DNA of 64,000 nucleotides from JACQFK01 sp964619955. Lineage in GTDB: Bacteria > Planctomycetota > MHYJ01 > JACPRB01. The stretch covers positions 62,001-126,000 of the forward strand of contig CAZUJF010000010.1 in NCBI GenBank assembly GCA_964619955.1. The letters are read 5' to 3'. The notes under the pieces were generated by a model. It was given only the letters and a program-made list of their open reading frames with translations, made no database searches and had not been told where the DNA came from. Numbering within the stretch: position 1 is the first letter of the stretch; every line of letters begins with the position of its first letter. This document shows, one piece after another, positions 26,078 to 34,390 of the stretch. The translations under genes and the position numbers were made by a program.

Positions 26078-26761
26078 TCAGGCGCTCCGTCCGAACAATT
26101 CCCGTTCCAGGACGAACGCGGCCTCGTCGATGTGCCGCGCCATGGCCGCCGCCGCAGCCGCCGCGTTGCCCTTCAGGAGCGCCCGCACGACGGCGAGATG
26201 CTCCGCGTTCTCCTCCATGCGCGAGTAGTTGGACCGCGCCTGCCGCCGCTGGTGGTGGAGGTCGCTCAGGCTCCGATAGAGGATGCGGTAGCGCCCGAGC
26301 TCGCGGGCGAGCCGCTCGTTCCCGCAGTGCGCGGCGATGAGCTCGTGGAGGCGCGTGTCGAGGGCCCGGGTCTCCGCCGACCAGCGGGCGTTGCGGGGCG
26401 CGCGGATCTGGCGGGACAGGGCCTCCCCCAGCGACGCCAGCTCGACGGGGGCGATCCGGCCGCAAGCGCAGCGGGCCGCCTCGCTTTCGAGGATGCGCCG
26501 CAGGTGGCAGATCTCGCGGAGCTGCGGGGGCCCGAAGGGGCGGATCACCGCCCCGCGACGCGGCAGCAGTTCCACGACGCCGGTGCCCGCCAGCTCGACG
26601 AGCGCCTCGCGGACGGGGGTCGCGCTGACCCCCAGCTGCCGGGACAGCGGCCCGGGCTTCAACCGCTCCCCTGCCTTCCGCGAACCGCTGAAGACCTCCG
26701 CCAGCAGCCGCGCCGCGACCCGGGAGCGCCGGGATCCGTGCTCGACCTGCTTGAGCGCCAT
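26078..26761 (-). CDS. GntR/FadR-type transcriptional regulator
   Basis: 227 aa. An N-terminal winged helix (about 10-75: AGERLKPGPLSRQLGVSATPVREALVELAGTGVVELLPRRGAVI) is followed by an all-helical FCD ligand-binding domain (about 85-215) with the conserved LHELIAAHCGNERL and a late H-LAVVRALLKGNAAAAAAAMARHI segment. It binds DNA as a dimer and responds to a small organic acid or sugar derivative. It is the first gene of the GntR-PSD1-DUF1501 operon and so probably controls it. The -10 element lies 7 nt before the ATG, implying a leaderless mRNA. Confidence 0.9.
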   Translation of the reverse strand: MALKQVEHGSRRSRVAARLLAEVFSGSRKAGERLKPGPLSRQLGVSATPVREALVELAGTGVVELLPRRGAVIRPFGPPQLREICHLRRILESEAARCACGRIAPVELASLGEALSRQIRAPRNARWSAETRALDTRLHELIAAHCGNERLARELGRYRILYRSLSDLHHQRRQARSNYSRMEENAEHLAVVRALLKGNAAAAAAAMARHIDEAAFVLERELFGRSA

Positions 26762-26768
26762 TCAGCAG

Positions 26769-26774
26769 ATTATA
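26769..26774 (-). promoter_or_regulatory. Candidate -10 element (TATAAT) for a leaderless GntR operon
   Basis: On the minus strand a perfect TATAAT is followed by 7 nt and then the GntR ATG, so transcription would begin at or next to the A of ATG. The element lies in a 55-bp AT-rich island (26762-26816) that stands out in an otherwise very GC-rich sequence. No good -35 is visible; GAAACT 18 nt upstream is the best candidate. Confidence 0.45.
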
Positions 26775-26814
26775 CGTCTCAAAACAATATATAGTTTCTT
26801 AATAGAATATTTAC

Positions 26815-27420
26815 TTAGTCGAGTTTGGACCAGGTCTTCCGCAGTTCCTCCGGCGTGGGGTAGACGTCGATCCCACGGCCATGGCCCAGGTCGGCACGAA
26901 GGATCGCATTGTTCTCGTCGAGGATGAAGCTGAAGCGATCCCGATCTGTGAGATTGTAATGAGCCGGGAACGCCACGGCCGCGAATCGATCCGGACTCGG
27001 CTTCTTCGGATCCTCATCCGCGTGGCGCAGCGCCCGGAACAGGTACCCGGCCTTCGGGGAGCGGACGGTGTAGCGCGTGATCTCCGTGAGCGGACGATCA
27101 TCGGCTCCGGCCACCGAGAGCTCGATGAGCTTGAGCGCCCCCTGCTCCTTGTGGACGAGGGCATAAAGCCCCGCGACATCCCCCCGCCAGAACTGCCGCA
27201 CCCCATCACCGTCCCGGTCGTTGGCCCGGAAGTCGGCCTGGGCGGAGGCGAGGGTCTTGAGGGAGGCGGAGGGACTTCTCTCCGTGGACCCGCTTCTATG
27301 GCGATGGAGGCCGGGGCAGCTCAGACAGATCCCCCGATCGAACTCCAGGAACGCGAGGAGCGCCACGGCCACCATCAGCACGCAGAGGGCGTTCATGCCC
27401 TCTGCATGAGCAATCGCCAT
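26815..27420 (-). CDS. Small exported DUF2950-like protein
   Basis: 201 aa from the ATG at 27420; the ATG at 27396 is equally plausible and gives MNALCVLMVAVALLAFLEFDRG as signal or anchor. The mature part contains SLKTLASAQADFRANDRDGDGVRQFWRGDVAGLY, then KAGYLFRAL and a late PAHYNLTDRDRFSFILDEN: the pattern of exported pilin-related or DUF2950-like proteins common in Planctomycetota. Function unknown. It is convergent with nothing and follows the AT-rich GntR promoter region. Confidence 0.6.
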   Translation of the reverse strand: MAIAHAEGMNALCVLMVAVALLAFLEFDRGICLSCPGLHRHRSGSTERSPSASLKTLASAQADFRANDRDGDGVRQFWRGDVAGLYALVHKEQGALKLIELSVAGADDRPLTEITRYTVRSPKAGYLFRALRHADEDPKKPSPDRFAAVAFPAHYNLTDRDRFSFILDENNAILRADLGHGRGIDVYPTPEELRKTWSKLD

Positions 27421-27499
27421 GCCTCGCGAAATCCCCAAGCCCAAGGGATCCGCTGACAAGAATCGTCGCCCGTTTCCGTCAAGCCGGAACGCGCCGCGT

Positions 27500-30400
27500 T
27501 TATCGCCTCCGCAAGGCCGCCAGCAAGAGCCCCAATGCCAGGAGCCACACCCCGGGTCCCGGGACGGACAGGGTCGCGCTGCCGTAAAGGCATTTCTCAT
27601 CGACCCCGTCATGGTCGTCGCCCTGGGGCTCCGCAGCCGCGGTGGCCGTTCCCCCTCCTCCGCCCCCGCCGGGCGGCGGCGTCCCGCCACCCCCGGGGGG
27701 CGTGCCCCCGCCCGGCGGTGTCAGCGTGTTGATCCACGCCGTGATCGTCAGCAGCGCATCCCCGTGCGGCACGCTGGAACCCAGCGTCGGCATCCGATAC
27801 GTGTCCGTCCGTGCCATCCGGGAGAGCAGAACCGAACTTGCCGGATCGCCGGACGCGACGACGTACGGATTCAGGATCCCCAGCGTGTCCGCGTAGACGA
27901 AGCCCTCGACAAGCCCCTGCTGCGCCAGCGGGGTGTCGTAGCGGCCGTCCCACTGGGCGCGCCCGCTGGGGCCGCCGGGACGATGGCAGTTCCCGCAGTT
28001 GGCGTCCAGGTACGAGCGCACCCGCTGTTCCAGCGAGGCCCCGGCGTCGTTGATGTCCGACAACTGCGTGTAGCCCGGGATCTGCGCCTCCGCCACCGGC
28101 GTCGCGAACATCTGCAGGTAGTTCCACGTGCGCAATTGGTTATCCGTGACACCCGACGACGGATAGCGATAGTCGCCGTTGAGCTGCCGCGTCTTGGGAC
28201 CGAGCACAAACCCCGCCGCCGGATTGTGGCAGTTCATGCAGTTGTCGCGGCCCGGATAGAACCAGGTCTGCGTCCGCGGCGCCCCCGCCGTCGCGATGGG
28301 GACGTCCTCCGTGACCCCGAGCAGATCCGTCATCAGCGTGGCGTCCGTGCCCGCCGCGTTCCAGCGATACGTCGCGCCGTAGCCCGTGCCGCCGCCCTGG
28401 ATGTAGAGCACGCGCGTCTCGAGCCGCCGCAGGACCGCCGGATTCGTGTCGTCGACCGGCAAATCGAAATGTTTGACGAGAACCGTGCCCGTCGGGAAGG
28501 ACCACTCCCCCGTCGCCGTGAACGTCACCTTCTCGTTGCCCGGCAGGGCGATCCAGCGCTGCTTGGCGGCGTTGTCCGACCAGAGCGGCGAATTCACCCC
28601 GAACGGCACGACCCCCGGGGCCGGCGTCAGCGTCGCGAGCGACGAAAAGATCCCCGTCCCGCTCAGCAGGGTCGGCAGACCCGCGGCCGACGCGGTCACG
28701 TTCAGGCCCGTCACCGTCTCGCGATAGCCCAAACCGTACTGGGTCGTCCCCGTGATCGTGAACAGCGCCTCCGAGACCGGGCTGTTGCTCCAACCCGGAC
28801 CCGTGGCGATCGCCCGCAGCGTCGACGAGGCGGAGAGCACGAGCGGCCCCGCGTAGAGCGCGGAGGTGCCGGTGGGATTCGAGCCGTCGGTGGTATAGCG
28901 GATCTCGGCGCCGCCCGAGCTCGTGCTGAGGCGCACCGTCACCGGTCCCGAGTAGGTCCCCCCCGCCGGGTTGATCAGCGGCGCCGCCGCCGCGGGCTGG
29001 GACACCGTCAGGATCGCGGCGTTGCTGGTCACGTTCCCCACGCCGTTGGAGACGCGGACGCGGTACTGCGTCCCGTTCATGCCCGCCGTGAGCGTCGGCG
29101 TCGTGAACGCGGCCCCGGTGGCCCCCGCGATGTCCGCAAACGTCGCCGAACCGGGGTCGGCCTTCTGCCACTGGTAGGCGAGCGGCGCCGTCCCGGTCGC
29201 CGTCACCGTGAACTGGGCCGTCTGGCCCGCTCCGGCGCTCTGCGGCGCGGGCTGCTGCGTGATCGTCGGTCCGACCGCCGTCGCCGTGACGGTCAGCGTG
29301 GCGGCGTTCGAGGTCACGGTCCCCGCGGCCGGGTTGTCCAGGATCACCCGGTACTGCGTCCCGTTCATGCCCGCCGTCGTCGCGGGCGTCGTGTAGCTGG
29401 ACGTCGTCGCCCCCGCGATGTTCGCGAAGGCCCCGCCCGGATCCATCTTCTGCCACTGGTAGGTCAGCGTCGCCGACCCCGACGCCGTCACCGAGAACTG
29501 CGCGGTCTGTCCCTCGTTGACCGTCTGATTCGCCGGCTGCTGGGAGATCGCCGGCGGATTCGCGTTCACCGTGAGCGTGGCGGCGTTGGACGTCACGGTC
29601 CCGGCGGCGGCGTTGTCCAGGACGACCCGGTACTGGGTGCCGTTCATCGCCAGCGTGGTCGCGGGCGTCGTGTACGTGGAGGCCGTCGCCCCCGCGATGT
29701 TCGCGAAGGCGCCGCCCGGATCCATCTTCTGCCACTGATAGGCGATCGGGGCGGTGCCGGTCGCGGTGACGGAGAACTGCGCGGTCTGCCCGTCGTTCAC
29801 GGTCCGGTTCGCCGGCTGGGCCGTGATCGACGGGGCGCTCACCCCGCCGCTGTAATAGACCCGGCGGACGCTGTTGCCGTTGTGGCTGGCGTAGTAGAGG
29901 GCGCCGTCCGGCCCCGTCGTGATGTCGGTGGGCCGCCCCGCGTTGGTGATCCAGATCTCCGTGTTCGTGAGGGCGTTCTTCGAGGCGTTCAGCGTCGAGC
30001 GCATGATCCGCTCGCTGTTGTAGTCGCAGAAGAACAGGTTCCCCTGGTGCGACGCCGGAAAGGCAGTGCCGCCGTACCAGTTCCCGCGCGTCAGGCAGCC
30101 GCCGTAGGAGCTTCCCGAGTTGGTCGCGTAGGCGAGGACGGGCCGCAGCTTGGCGTTGTCGGTCGTGTTGTTCTCCGTGGGCCAGCCCTGGGTGCTGCCC
30201 GGCGTCACGATGAAGATCTGCTCCCAGCCGTCGCCGACCTCGAACATCCAGAGCGCACCCGTGTCCGGATGGAAGCGCAGGCCGAAAGGATTCCGGAAGC
30301 CGCGGGCGTAGTAGTAGTCCGCGACCGTCAGACCATTGCCCGCGTTGTAGTTCGGCCCGTTGATGAGCTCGCCCGTGAAGCGGTTCAGACGGCCGACCTT

Positions 30401-31015
30401 GGAGCCCCAGGACGTCTCCTGTCCGCCCGTGCCGTCGCCGCCGATGTTGCTCCCGTTGCCCAGGTTGCCGACGCCCCAGTAGAGGTGCCCGTCGGGGCCG
30501 ATGTCGATGCCGCCGCCGTCATGGTTCGCGTTCTGGCAGGGCAGGTCCGGTCCCAGCTGATACGCCGCCGTGGCGGCCGTGTTCAGGTCCGCGGTCACGC
30601 CGGAAGCCACGAGATTGCCGCCCGACTCGACCATGGTGAAGCGCAGCACGCGCTGGATGGACGAGCTCACCGTAGCGAACACAAACACGTATTTGTTGGT
30701 GGCATATTCCGGATCGGTGACCACGGAGAGCAGCCCGCACTCGCTGCTCGTCGTCACGTTGATCTTGAGGACCTGCTGGGCCTGCAGCGTCCCGTTGCGG
30801 ATGACCCGGAGCGCCCCGCCCTTCTCCGTGACGAAGAGCGTGTTGCTGCCGTCGCGGGCCCAGGCCAGGCCGGTGGGCGAGGTCAGTCCCCCGGAAAACA
30901 AGACATCACTGAAGTTGGCGGGATCCTGGGGATCGCCCGCCCACGCGGCCCGGACCGGAGCCCCGACCGCGATGCCGACCAGCAACAACAACGAAAGCGC
31001 CTTGGATAGAGACAT
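27500..31015 (-). CDS. Giant surface protein: sorbosone dehydrogenase, three Ig-like domains, chitobiase-C, dihaem cytochrome, C-terminal anchor
   Basis: 1171 aa; GAGGGG six nt upstream selects the ATG at 31015. Order: signal peptide (1-27); six-bladed glucose/sorbosone dehydrogenase propeller (about 35-400: SPTGLAWARDG, NHDGGGIDIGPDGHLYWGVG, RNPFGLRFHPDTG); three nearly identical Ig-like repeats (about 405-690); chitobiase-type C-terminal domain (about 695-770); a cytochrome-like region with CMNCH and CGNCH; a Pro/Gly linker; then DDHDGVDEKCLYGS, a hydrophobic helix and RRR. Probably a surface PQQ- or haem-linked sugar-oxidising protein. The C-terminal signal resembles that of the LamG protein at 13212. 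Confidence 0.85.
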   Translation of the reverse strand: MSLSKALSLLLLVGIAVGAPVRAAWAGDPQDPANFSDVLFSGGLTSPTGLAWARDGSNTLFVTEKGGALRVIRNGTLQAQQVLKINVTTSSECGLLSVVTDPEYATNKYVFVFATVSSSIQRVLRFTMVESGGNLVASGVTADLNTAATAAYQLGPDLPCQNANHDGGGIDIGPDGHLYWGVGNLGNGSNIGGDGTGGQETSWGSKVGRLNRFTGELINGPNYNAGNGLTVADYYYARGFRNPFGLRFHPDTGALWMFEVGDGWEQIFIVTPGSTQGWPTENNTTDNAKLRPVLAYATNSGSSYGGCLTRGNWYGGTAFPASHQGNLFFCDYNSERIMRSTLNASKNALTNTEIWITNAGRPTDITTGPDGALYYASHNGNSVRRVYYSGGVSAPSITAQPANRTVNDGQTAQFSVTATGTAPIAYQWQKMDPGGAFANIAGATASTYTTPATTLAMNGTQYRVVLDNAAAGTVTSNAATLTVNANPPAISQQPANQTVNEGQTAQFSVTASGSATLTYQWQKMDPGGAFANIAGATTSSYTTPATTAGMNGTQYRVILDNPAAGTVTSNAATLTVTATAVGPTITQQPAPQSAGAGQTAQFTVTATGTAPLAYQWQKADPGSATFADIAGATGAAFTTPTLTAGMNGTQYRVRVSNGVGNVTSNAAILTVSQPAAAAPLINPAGGTYSGPVTVRLSTSSGGAEIRYTTDGSNPTGTSALYAGPLVLSASSTLRAIATGPGWSNSPVSEALFTITGTTQYGLGYRETVTGLNVTASAAGLPTLLSGTGIFSSLATLTPAPGVVPFGVNSPLWSDNAAKQRWIALPGNEKVTFTATGEWSFPTGTVLVKHFDLPVDDTNPAVLRRLETRVLYIQGGGTGYGATYRWNAAGTDATLMTDLLGVTEDVPIATAGAPRTQTWFYPGRDNCMNCHNPAAGFVLGPKTRQLNGDYRYPSSGVTDNQLRTWNYLQMFATPVAEAQIPGYTQLSDINDAGASLEQRVRSYLDANCGNCHRPGGPSGRAQWDGRYDTPLAQQGLVEGFVYADTLGILNPYVVASGDPASSVLLSRMARTDTYRMPTLGSSVPHGDALLTITAWINTLTPPGGGTPPGGGGTPPPGGGGGGGTATAAAEPQGDDHDGVDEKCLYGSATLSVPGPGVWLLALGLLLAALRRR
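28990..29845 (-). repeat. Three tandem Ig-like domain repeats inside the surface protein gene
   Basis: Three units of about 285 bp encode the same ~94-residue pattern: P-x-I-x-x-QPA-x-x, GQTAQF(S/T)VTA, YQWQK-DPG, FA(N/D)IAGAT, MNGTQYRV, TSNAATLTV. DNA-level similarity is highest between units 1 and 2. This suggests internal duplication and possible copy-number variation by recombination. Confidence 0.8.
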
Positions 31016-31078
31016 ACCCATCCCCTCAAATTCCGCCCTGCGGCGGCCCGCCCCCAACTGCCCGAACCCGGACGCCGG

Positions 31079-32893
31079 CTACTTGTCCGAAGGCCGCAGC
31101 AGCGGTCCCGGCGCCGTGACGTCCCCGTATTTGCCCGCGAAATACCCCTCGACATGCCCGCGTTCGGCGTCGTTCAACGCCCGGGTGTAGACGAGCATTT
31201 CGTAGAGTTCCCCTTTGAAGGCGGCGTCCCCGGTGGAGGCGCGCCCGATCTGGTTCGGCTTCCGCACGACGGCCGCCGGCATCGTCGTCTGTCCCGTGGC
31301 CAGGACGACCCCGTTGCGCGTCAGCGTCACGCGGCCGCCCGGATACAGCACCGCCCCGAAGGTCTGCAGCTGCCCCGCGACGATCGCGCCGGGCGCCTCG
31401 ACCTTGGACTTCGTCTGGCTGTTGGCGTAGACCCAGAAGGACAGCTTGTCGGGCGTGTCCCGGCCGCCGAAGACGACGGTGTCGCATTGCGGGCCTTCAT
31501 CGAGATCCAGGAAGCGCACGGGAGGGCCGCCCGCGGCGGGACGGACCACGACGTAGACCGAGAGCCCGGCCCGCAGATCGGAAAAGCCGTCGGGGAGCTG
31601 CAGGGCGTCGTCGGCGCCGTCGAAGCGCAGGGCGGGACGCCCCCCGGACGCGGCCGGGACCCACTCCGGCTGCGCCGCGGCGTTGAGCGCGGCGACCGGG
31701 GTCCCCGACGGGGATTGATCCTGCCAGGCGGCGACGGCCCCCGCGTTGAGCTTCACGCCCGCATCGGACTTCAGCCAGAACGCCAGCGCGCCGCCGGGAG
31801 CCTTCCAGTTCGCAGGCTGGGGCTTGGGAACGAAGTCATAGCCCTGCCCCACCATCAGGAACTGCCCCGCCGGCACGACGACCGTGCTCACCGCCTGGGG
31901 CAGCCGCGCGACCTTGACGCGTCCCTCGCGGACATCGATCCGCGCATAGGCCGGGGTGGTCTTCACGGTGAACTGCGTGCCCAGGACCGTGCATTCCGCC
32001 TGGGGACTGCCGACGATCAGCGGCTTTCCCTGCGGCTGTTTTCCGACGTCGAGGTGGACCGTGCCCGAATCCACCTGCACGAACTTCCCCGCCGGGCCCT
32101 CCCCGACGCGGCTCACTTTGGTGTCCGGCCCCAATTCCAGGCGGGTGCCGTCCTCGAAGCGCAGGAGCGCGTAGGCCTCGCGGCCGGTGGAGAGCGACTG
32201 CCCCGAGACCAGGCCCTGCGTCGGTTTCGCCGGAAGACCCGACAGAAGGACCTCGCCGCCGGCCGCTTCCAGGCGGGCCACGTGGGCCACGGATTCCCGG
32301 ACGGGCGACGGCGCCGCGACGGGCGACGGCTTCGGTTCCGGAGGACGCGGCGCGGCCGCTTCCTTGGGAGGATCCGGAAGGGGCGCCGGTTTCGGAGGCG
32401 GAACAACAAACGGCTCCGGGTCCCGGAGTTCCCGCCCGGGCAGCACGGCCCTCGAGGGCTCCGTGCGCGGCGGCACCCCTTTCGGCGGAGGCTCCGGCGG
32501 CGTGGAAACCCGGGTTTCGCGGACCAGCGCGGCCGGCGCCTTCGGCGGCGCGGACCCCGAATTCAGAGCCAGCGCCACGATCACCAGGAAGGCCGCCGCG
32601 ACCCCCGCCCCCCAGAGCCAGGGGGCGCCGGAGCGCGGCGTGGCGCGATAGGTCCCCGACAGCGGCCGCGCCTTGACCCGGGGCAGCGTCCGCGACGACG
32701 CCGCTTTCGCATCGCGGATCTGGACGGGTCCGAGGCGCAGTTCCTCGGAGACCGCCACCTCGAAGGCCTGCAGTTCGACGAAGTGCCGGCGGGCCCGGGG
32801 GTCCTCCAGCAGACGGAGAAACTCCTCCCGCTCCCCGGCGTCCAGGGTCCCGTCCACAAAACGTTCGTAGAGCTCCTCGAAGCGCGGATTCAT
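31079..32893 (-). CDS. FecR-type anti-sigma regulator with LamG-like C-terminus
   Basis: 604 aa; its ATG overlaps the stop of the upstream ECF sigma gene (ATGA). A cytoplasmic N-terminal part (about 1-85, FEELYERFVDGTLDAGEREEFLRLL) is the anti-sigma binding region. It is followed by a TM helix (about 92-112), a long Pro-rich linker, and a FecR domain (about 205-350: LRFEDGTRLELGPDTKV, GSPQAECTVLGTQFTVKT, VREGRVKVA). A LamG-like domain comes last (about 370-600, FWLKSDAGVKLNAGAVAAWQDQS ... LYEMLVYTRALNDAE). It probably senses a surface ligand and releases its sigma factor. Confidence 0.85.
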   Translation of the reverse strand: MNPRFEELYERFVDGTLDAGEREEFLRLLEDPRARRHFVELQAFEVAVSEELRLGPVQIRDAKAASSRTLPRVKARPLSGTYRATPRSGAPWLWGAGVAAAFLVIVALALNSGSAPPKAPAALVRETRVSTPPEPPPKGVPPRTEPSRAVLPGRELRDPEPFVVPPPKPAPLPDPPKEAAAPRPPEPKPSPVAAPSPVRESVAHVARLEAAGGEVLLSGLPAKPTQGLVSGQSLSTGREAYALLRFEDGTRLELGPDTKVSRVGEGPAGKFVQVDSGTVHLDVGKQPQGKPLIVGSPQAECTVLGTQFTVKTTPAYARIDVREGRVKVARLPQAVSTVVVPAGQFLMVGQGYDFVPKPQPANWKAPGGALAFWLKSDAGVKLNAGAVAAWQDQSPSGTPVAALNAAAQPEWVPAASGGRPALRFDGADDALQLPDGFSDLRAGLSVYVVVRPAAGGPPVRFLDLDEGPQCDTVVFGGRDTPDKLSFWVYANSQTKSKVEAPGAIVAGQLQTFGAVLYPGGRVTLTRNGVVLATGQTTMPAAVVRKPNQIGRASTGDAAFKGELYEMLVYTRALNDAERGHVEGYFAGKYGDVTAPGPLLRPSDK

Positions 32894-33417
32894 GCGGGCG
32901 CCTCCCCGGCGGCGCGACGGGCGACGCAGTCCGAGAGCCACTTCCGGACGCGGGAGAGCGCCACCTGCACGGCGGCCTCCGTCCGGGCCATCCGGGAGGC
33001 GACCGCCTTCAGACTCAGTCCCGCTTCGTAGCGCAGCTGGACGAGATCGCGGGACGGCGCCGCGAGCGATTCCATGCACTTGCGCAGCTGGGTGCGGCGC
33101 GGGTCCCAGATCTCGCGGTCGGAGTTCTCCGCGAAGGCCGCGTCGACCAGCTCGAGGATGCGGTCGTCGGCGAAGTATTTCAGGCGCGTGGATTCATGGC
33201 GGTGGCGGAGAGCCAGGTTGCGGGCGATGCCGCGGCACCAGGCCTGCAGGTCCCGCCCGGTTTCAAACTGCTCGGCCTTCTGCAGGACGATGACCGAGAC
33301 CTCCTGGAAGAGGTCCTCGGCCAGGTTGGGATCGCCGACGAGGGAACGGAGGTACCCCAGCAGGACGTAGCGGTCCTGCTGGAAGTCCCGGATCAGATGC
33401 TCCCGCTCCAAGCCCAT
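32890..33417 (-). CDS. ECF sigma factor (planctomycete type)
   Basis: 175 aa from the ATG at 33417, chosen because GGAG lies 6 nt upstream; a GTG at 33429 is the alternative. Region 2 has DPNLAEDLFQEVSVIVLQKAEQF and AWCRGIARNLALRH; region 4 has LAAPSRDLVQLRYEAGLSLKAVASRMARTEAAVQVALSRVR. This is the Rhodopirellula/Verrucomicrobium-type ECF class. It is coupled to the FecR/LamG anti-sigma gene and divergent from the FGE-like gene. Confidence 0.9.
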   Translation of the reverse strand: MGLEREHLIRDFQQDRYVLLGYLRSLVGDPNLAEDLFQEVSVIVLQKAEQFETGRDLQAWCRGIARNLALRHRHESTRLKYFADDRILELVDAAFAENSDREIWDPRRTQLRKCMESLAAPSRDLVQLRYEAGLSLKAVASRMARTEAAVQVALSRVRKWLSDCVARRAAGEAPA

Positions 33418-33516
33418 AGGTATCTCCACCCATATTCACCATTCGAAGGGCCAACCAAACAGGAAAAGAGGGGAAATATTCCAAGTAGCCGTTGCGGAAC
33501 ATTGTATAGGAGTCTG

Positions 33517-34335
33517 ATGCTCTCCCTCCTGCTGCCGCTCGTCCTCGCCCTCCAGGAAAAGCCCCCGATGGCCCGGCCGCCCTTCGATGCCGAACGGGCG
33601 GCGACCCTTCGCAGGGACTGGGCCGCCGCGCTGAAGGTCGACCCCGAACTCCGGAACAGCGCCGGCATGACCCTGCTCCTCATCCCGGGCGGGCGCTTCG
33701 AGATGGGCGTCAAGGGCTCCAAGTACTCGGTCGAACTCAAACAGGCCTACTACCTCGGCCGCACGGAGGTCACGAACGCCCAGTACCGGCGCTTCAAGCC
33801 CGCGCACCGCGTGCCGGAGGCCGGCGAGGAGTTCGAGGCCGACGAGATGCCCGCCGCCGGGGTCGGCTGGCAGGACGCGCGCGACTACGCCGCCTGGCTG
33901 AGCGGGCTCCCGGAGGAGCAGGCCGCCGGGCGCCGCTACAGCCTCCCCACCGAGGCCCAATGGGAGTGGGCCGCGCGCGCCGGGACCGCGGGCCCCCGCC
34001 ATTGCGGCGAAAGCGCCGCCGACCTCGAAGCCCACGCCTGGTTCAACCACACCTACACGCCGAATCCGAAGCACGAGACGGCCGGACGCGGACGCCATCC
34101 CGTCGGCCAACTCAAGCCCAACGCCTGGGGCCTGCACGACCTCTACGGCAACGTCTGGGAATGGTGCGAGGACCGCCGGGTGGATCCGGCGACGGGCGAG
34201 ACCCGCGACCCCGTCCTGCGCGGCGGCGGCTGGCGCAGCGGGGGCTCCCATTTGACGTCCGAGTCCCGGGACCCCGGCGCCCCGGGCCTGCGCGTGGACC
34301 ACGTGGGCTTCCGCCTCGCGATCACGCTTCGTTGA
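33517..34335 (+). CDS. Exported FGE/sulfatase-modifying-factor-like protein without active-site Cys
   Basis: 272 aa with a hydrophobic N-terminal signal; TATAGGAG is just upstream of the ATG. The FGE-sulfatase fold is clear: LLIPGGRFEMG, YYLGRTEVTNAQYRRF, PAAGVGWQDARDYAAWLS, YSLPTEAQWEWAARAG, NAWGLHDLYGNVWEWCED, RGGGWRSGG and HVGFRLA. The two C-terminal Cys residues needed by true formylglycine-generating enzymes are absent from the end of the protein, so it probably binds a ligand or performs another role. It stands alone between two sigma/FecR pairs. Confidence 0.8.
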   Translation: MLSLLLPLVLALQEKPPMARPPFDAERAATLRRDWAAALKVDPELRNSAGMTLLLIPGGRFEMGVKGSKYSVELKQAYYLGRTEVTNAQYRRFKPAHRVPEAGEEFEADEMPAAGVGWQDARDYAAWLSGLPEEQAAGRRYSLPTEAQWEWAARAGTAGPRHCGESAADLEAHAWFNHTYTPNPKHETAGRGRHPVGQLKPNAWGLHDLYGNVWEWCEDRRVDPATGETRDPVLRGGGWRSGGSHLTSESRDPGAPGLRVDHVGFRLAITLR

Positions 34336-34390
34336 CGAATTTCCGGCCAAGAACGGGTATTCACGACATTCAAGGGCGGCGGGATCTCAC

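Noticed and set aside
28990..29845. Repeats as CRISPR or mobile element
   Set aside because: The repeats encode Ig-like domains in frame and are about 285 bp long; there are no spacers or terminal inverted repeats.
27419..31009. 1196-codon open frame on the plus strand
   Set aside because: Antisense shadow of the surface protein on the minus strand; extremely Arg/Val/Gly-rich, no domain.
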